The notes below the pieces were generated by a model. It ran no database searches. It had not been told where the DNA came from and saw only the letters and a list, made by a program, of their open reading frames with translations. Positions 14,943-17,191 of a stretch of DNA of 17,191 bases are shown here, one piece after another. A program made the translations under genes and the position numbers. This DNA comes from Rhodospirillaceae bacterium. Lineage in GTDB: Bacteria > Pseudomonadota > Alphaproteobacteria > Rickettsiales > UBA3002. The stretch lies in the NCBI GenBank assembly GCA_947458525.1, contig CANHAG010000001.1, positions 1-17,191 of the forward strand. The letters are read 5' to 3'. Positions within the stretch are counted from its first letter, which is position 1; each line of letters begins with the position of its first letter.

Positions 14943-14976
14943 GGCGCACCCGGATTGATTGTGGTGGGTAGGCGCC
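14943..14976. other. Stem-loop between tig and clpP
   Basis: GGCGCACCC (14943-14951) pairs with GGGT-(AG)-GCGCC (14966-14976), with a two-base bulge. On the plus strand no T-tract follows, so it is a poor terminator for tig. On the minus strand it is followed by TTTTTT (14942-14937), an intrinsic-terminator layout. No minus-strand gene ends there. Confidence 0.4.
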
Positions 14977-14983
14977 CTATATC
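14955..14983 (+). promoter_or_regulatory. Candidate promoter for clpP
   Basis: TTGATT (14955-14960) and TATATC (14978-14983) are 17 nt apart, each with four of six consensus bases. The right element reads CCTATAT, which also resembles heat-shock sigma (RpoH) -10 elements of alphaproteobacteria. Transcription would start about 60 nt before the clpP ATG. The match is weak, and clpP could also be read from tig. Confidence 0.3.
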
Positions 14984-15050
14984 TTCCGTAGCACGCCTTG
15001 ACCGGCGCTTTTCTACCTGCCACCCTTGCGCCATCACCTGAGGAGATTCT

Positions 15051-15701
15051 ATGAGCTTCACGAAATCTGACATGCTTGACGGCTACCACGCCACCGCAGC
15101 GCTTGTGCCCATGGTGGTGGAACAAACCAGCCGCGGCGAACGCGCCTATGACATTTACTCGCGCCTGCTGAAAGAACGCATTGTGTTCGTGACGGGTGAG
15201 GTCGAAGACCATATGGCGACCCTCATTGTCGCCCAGCTCCTCTTCCTGGAGTCAGAAAATCCTGACAAAGACATTTTCATGTATATCAACTCCCCCGGCG
15301 GCGTTGTTACGGCCGGGCTTTCGATTTATGACACCATGCAATATATCAAACCGAATGTGGCCACACTCTGCATTGGTCAGGCCTGCTCCATGGGGTCGCT
15401 CCTGCTCACGGCCGGTGCGCCCGGCTACCGCTTCGCCACACCCAATGCGCGGGTGATGATTCACCAGCCCTCGGGCGGGTTCCGCGGTCAGGCGTCAGAC
15501 ATCGAGATTCACGCGCAGGAAATCCTCACCTTGCGCCGCAAACTCAATGATATGTATGTGAAACATACCGGCCAGAAACTGCCGGTGATTGAAAAGGCGA
15601 TGGACCGGGATAATTTCATGAGCGCCGAAGATTCCAAGAAATTCGGCCTGATTGATGATATTGTCGCCTCCCGCGCCGAGGCAGAGAAAAAGAAGAAATA
15701 G
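15051..15701 (+). CDS. clpP: ATP-dependent Clp protease proteolytic subunit
   Basis: ClpP forms the tetradecameric serine-protease chamber that degrades substrates unfolded by ClpX or ClpA. The 216-residue protein has the complete catalytic triad: Ser113 in [11 protein letters not shown], His138 in MIHQPSGG, and Asp187 in DRDNFMS. The spacing is identical to E. coli ClpP (S111, H136, D185 in the precursor). The N-terminus includes a typical short propeptide region before [23 protein letters not shown]. The tail ends in a run of lysines. AGGAG (15041-15045) five nt before the ATG supports the start. It lies between tig and its partner clpX, the usual order. Confidence 0.98.
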   Translation: MSFTKSDMLDGYHATAALVPMVVEQTSRGERAYDIYSRLLKERIVFVTGEVEDHMATLIVAQLLFLESENPDKDIFMYINSPGGVVTAGLSIYDTMQYIKPNVATLCIGQACSMGSLLLTAGAPGYRFATPNARVMIHQPSGGFRGQASDIEIHAQEILTLRRKLNDMYVKHTGQKLPVIEKAMDRDNFMSAEDSKKFGLIDDIVASRAEAEKKKK

Positions 15702-15718
15702 GCATGGAATTCGCTCTT

Positions 15719-15801
15719 CCGTAGGGGGAGGGCTAGGGTGGGGGCATTAGGGGTCACGGTCTAACCGTATAACGCCCCCCTTCCTAGCCTCCCTCCTACG
15801 G
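15719..15801. repeat. G/C-tract imperfect palindromic repeat between clpP and clpX
   Basis: CCGTAGGGGGAGGGCTAGGG (15719-15738) continues to 15745 and is mirrored by 15774-15801, whose complement reads CCGTAGGAGGGAGGCTAGGA and so on. The arms share about 20 of 27 positions. The loop contains a small hairpin, ACGGT-CTA-ACCGT within 15756-15768. It begins 17 nt after the clpP stop and carries no gene. Similar 'CCTCCCCCTACGGGGGAGG' elements are, from memory, scattered through many proteobacterial genomes. As RNA it could also end or stabilise the clpP message. Confidence 0.78.
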
Positions 15802-15817
15802 GGGGGGACTAACAAAG

Positions 15818-15846
15818 TTGAATGAGGCATAAGATTTGCTTATAAG
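15818..15846 (+). promoter_or_regulatory. Candidate sigma-70 promoter for clpX
   Basis: TTGAAT (15818-15823) and TATAAG (15841-15846) are separated by 17 nt. The -10 is the same hexamer as in the csp promoter. Transcription would begin near 15853, about 100 nt before the clpX ATG. It lies directly after the palindromic repeat, suggesting clpX can be expressed separately from clpP. Confidence 0.5.
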
Positions 15847-15953
15847 AAACATGGTTCTAGCTAGTGTGCAGTGCAAGGCGACGATTTCTTAACCATTTTC
15901 TGGTTAGATAAGGGTACAGCTACCATCAGGGGTGGCAAAACGGGAAGAAGTTT

Positions 15954-17191
15954 ATGAGCAAACCGCGCGATTCCAAAACTACCAGATACTGCTCCTTCTG
16001 CGGCAAGAGCGAGCATGAGGTACGCAAACTCATTGCCGGCCCCACCGTGTTCATCTGCGATGAATGCGTGGAGCTTTGCGTCGATATCATCCGCACGGCA
16101 GATAAATCAACCGTCACTACCGAAAGCCCGGAGGAAGTGGCAAGCCCGCAGCAGATACGCAAGGTGCTCGATGATTATGTAATCGGCCAGGAGCGCGCGA
16201 AGAAAGTGCTCTCAGTGGCGGTGCATAACCATTATAAACGCATCGCGATCATGGAGAAATCCAATGAGGTGGAGATCGCCAAATCCAACATTCTTCTTGT
16301 GGGTCCCACGGGTTCGGGCAAGACCCTGCTGGCGCAGACCCTCGCGCGGATTCTTGATGTGCCCTTTACCATGGCCGACGCCACAACCCTGACTGAAGCG
16401 GGCTATGTGGGTGAGGATGTGGAAAATATCATCCTGCGCCTGTTGCAGGCGGCGGATTATAATGTGGAGCGCGCGCAAAAAGGCATCGTCTATATTGACG
16501 AGGTGGATAAAATTTCGCGCAAGTCGGAGAATCCCTCCATCACGCGCGACGTATCGGGTGAGGGTGTGCAGCAGGCACTGCTGAAAATCATGGAAGGCAC
16601 GGTGGCGAGTGTGCCGCCGCAGGGCGGGCGCAAACATCCGCAGCAGGAGTTTCTGCAGGTAGATACCTCGAATATTCTGTTTATCTGCGGCGGGGCGTTT
16701 TCGGGCATTGAGAAAATTATTGCGCGGCGGCAGAAAGGTTCCTCCATCGGCTTTGGTGCAGATGTGAGAAATACGGAAGAAGCCAAGCCCGGCGAAATGT
16801 TCAAACTGCTCGAGCCGGAGGATCTGCTTAAATTCGGCCTGATTCCTGAGTTTATTGGCCGTCTGCCGGTGATTGCGACACTCGATGATCTCGACGAAGC
16901 GGCGCTCAGCAATATTCTTACGGAGCCGAAAAGCGCGCTCATCAAACAATATAAAAAGATGTTCGACATGGAAGATGTCGCCATCAAATTTACCGATGAT
17001 GCGCTGACGGCGATTGCGAAAAAAGCCATCGCCCGTAAAACCGGCGCGCGCGGTTTGCGTGCCATCATGGAAGAATTGCTGCTTGATCTGATGTATGACG
17101 TGCCGGGTGCGGAAGATATTTCCGAAGTCATCATCAATGGCGAGGTGGTGGATGGCAAAGCCCAGCCCGTGATCGTCCATGACGGCGGCAA
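15954..17191 (+). CDS. clpX: ATP-dependent Clp protease ATPase subunit ClpX (3' end cut by window)
   Basis: ClpX is the AAA+ unfoldase that recognises tagged substrates and feeds them into ClpP. 412 codons are visible and the frame is still open at the edge, so only about ten residues are missing. The N-terminal zinc domain has Cys13, Cys16, Cys35 and Cys38. Walker A is GPTGSGKT (117-124). The pore loop GYVG is at 150-153 and Walker B (YIDEVDK) has Asp182-Glu183. The RKH loop is at 226-228 and the ClpP-docking IGF at 265-267. Sensor 2 lies in GARGLR (Arg369). Nothing essential is absent. The start is supported by the family N-terminus; the ribosome binding site (AAGAAG) is weak and close. It lies 252 bp after clpP, with its own candidate promoter. 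Confidence 0.98.
   Translation, partial: MSKPRDSKTTRYCSFCGKSEHEVRKLIAGPTVFICDECVELCVDIIRTADKSTVTTESPEEVASPQQIRKVLDDYVIGQERAKKVLSVAVHNHYKRIAIMEKSNEVEIAKSNILLVGPTGSGKTLLAQTLARILDVPFTMADATTLTEAGYVGEDVENIILRLLQAADYNVERAQKGIVYIDEVDKISRKSENPSITRDVSGEGVQQALLKIMEGTVASVPPQGGRKHPQQEFLQVDTSNILFICGGAFSGIEKIIARRQKGSSIGFGADVRNTEEAKPGEMFKLLEPEDLLKFGLIPEFIGRLPVIATLDDLDEAALSNILTEPKSALIKQYKKMFDMEDVAIKFTDDALTAIAKKAIARKTGARGLRAIMEELLLDLMYDVPGAEDISEVIINGEVVDGKAQPVIVHDGG

Noticed and set aside
14342..15073. Minus-strand open frame of 243 codons across the tig-clpP junction
   Set aside because: It overlaps two certain genes on the other strand, is rich in Phe, Leu and Arg, and has no ribosome binding site or family resemblance.
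16212..17180. Minus-strand open frames of 322 and 233 codons opposite clpX
   Set aside because: They mirror the conserved clpX coding sequence and their translations have no recognisable motif; they are shadows of codon bias.

Overview
The window looks like chromosomal core-gene sequence from an alphaproteobacterium that I cannot place below class. It has moderately high GC and dense coding on both strands. The strongest clues are gene order: hemC-hemD-(mitofilin-like)-hemY with tsaD facing away from it, and tig-clpP-clpX. I recognised no tRNA, rRNA, CRISPR array, prophage or transposase gene.

Left part (1-5293): a protein fragment runs in from the 5' edge, followed by a secreted TPR protein (-) and a small lipoprotein (+). 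A tight minus-strand operon then covers 5293-1586 in the order hemC, hemD, a mitofilin/Mic60-like membrane protein and hemY. Each start codon overlaps the preceding stop. HemC and HemD carry porphobilinogen to uroporphyrinogen III. The other two are membrane-anchored and lie beside heme genes in many alphaproteobacteria.

Middle (5323-9310): tsaD (tRNA t6A synthesis) diverges from hemC across only 29 bp. Its 3' end overlaps that of a leucyl aminopeptidase (M17), which lies downstream of hisZ on the minus strand. A 4-oxalocrotonate tautomerase-like enzyme follows. A roughly 108-bp MITE-like nested palindrome sits between the tautomerase and hisZ.

Right part (9326-17191): a cold-shock gene has a good promoter, a long leader and a textbook intrinsic terminator. 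It is followed by an SbtA-family transporter, a vestige of an aquaporin gene, and a membrane O-acyltransferase with a C-terminal SGNH domain. A secreted NTF2-fold protein (-) comes next. The proteostasis cluster tig, clpP, clpX ends the window. clpX runs off the right edge, lacking only about its last ten residues. A second, G/C-tract palindrome separates clpP from clpX.

I found no unmistakable new biological system. The observations I rate highest are the aquaporin relic, the two palindromic repeats, the csp leader, and the translationally coupled heme/Mic60-like operon.
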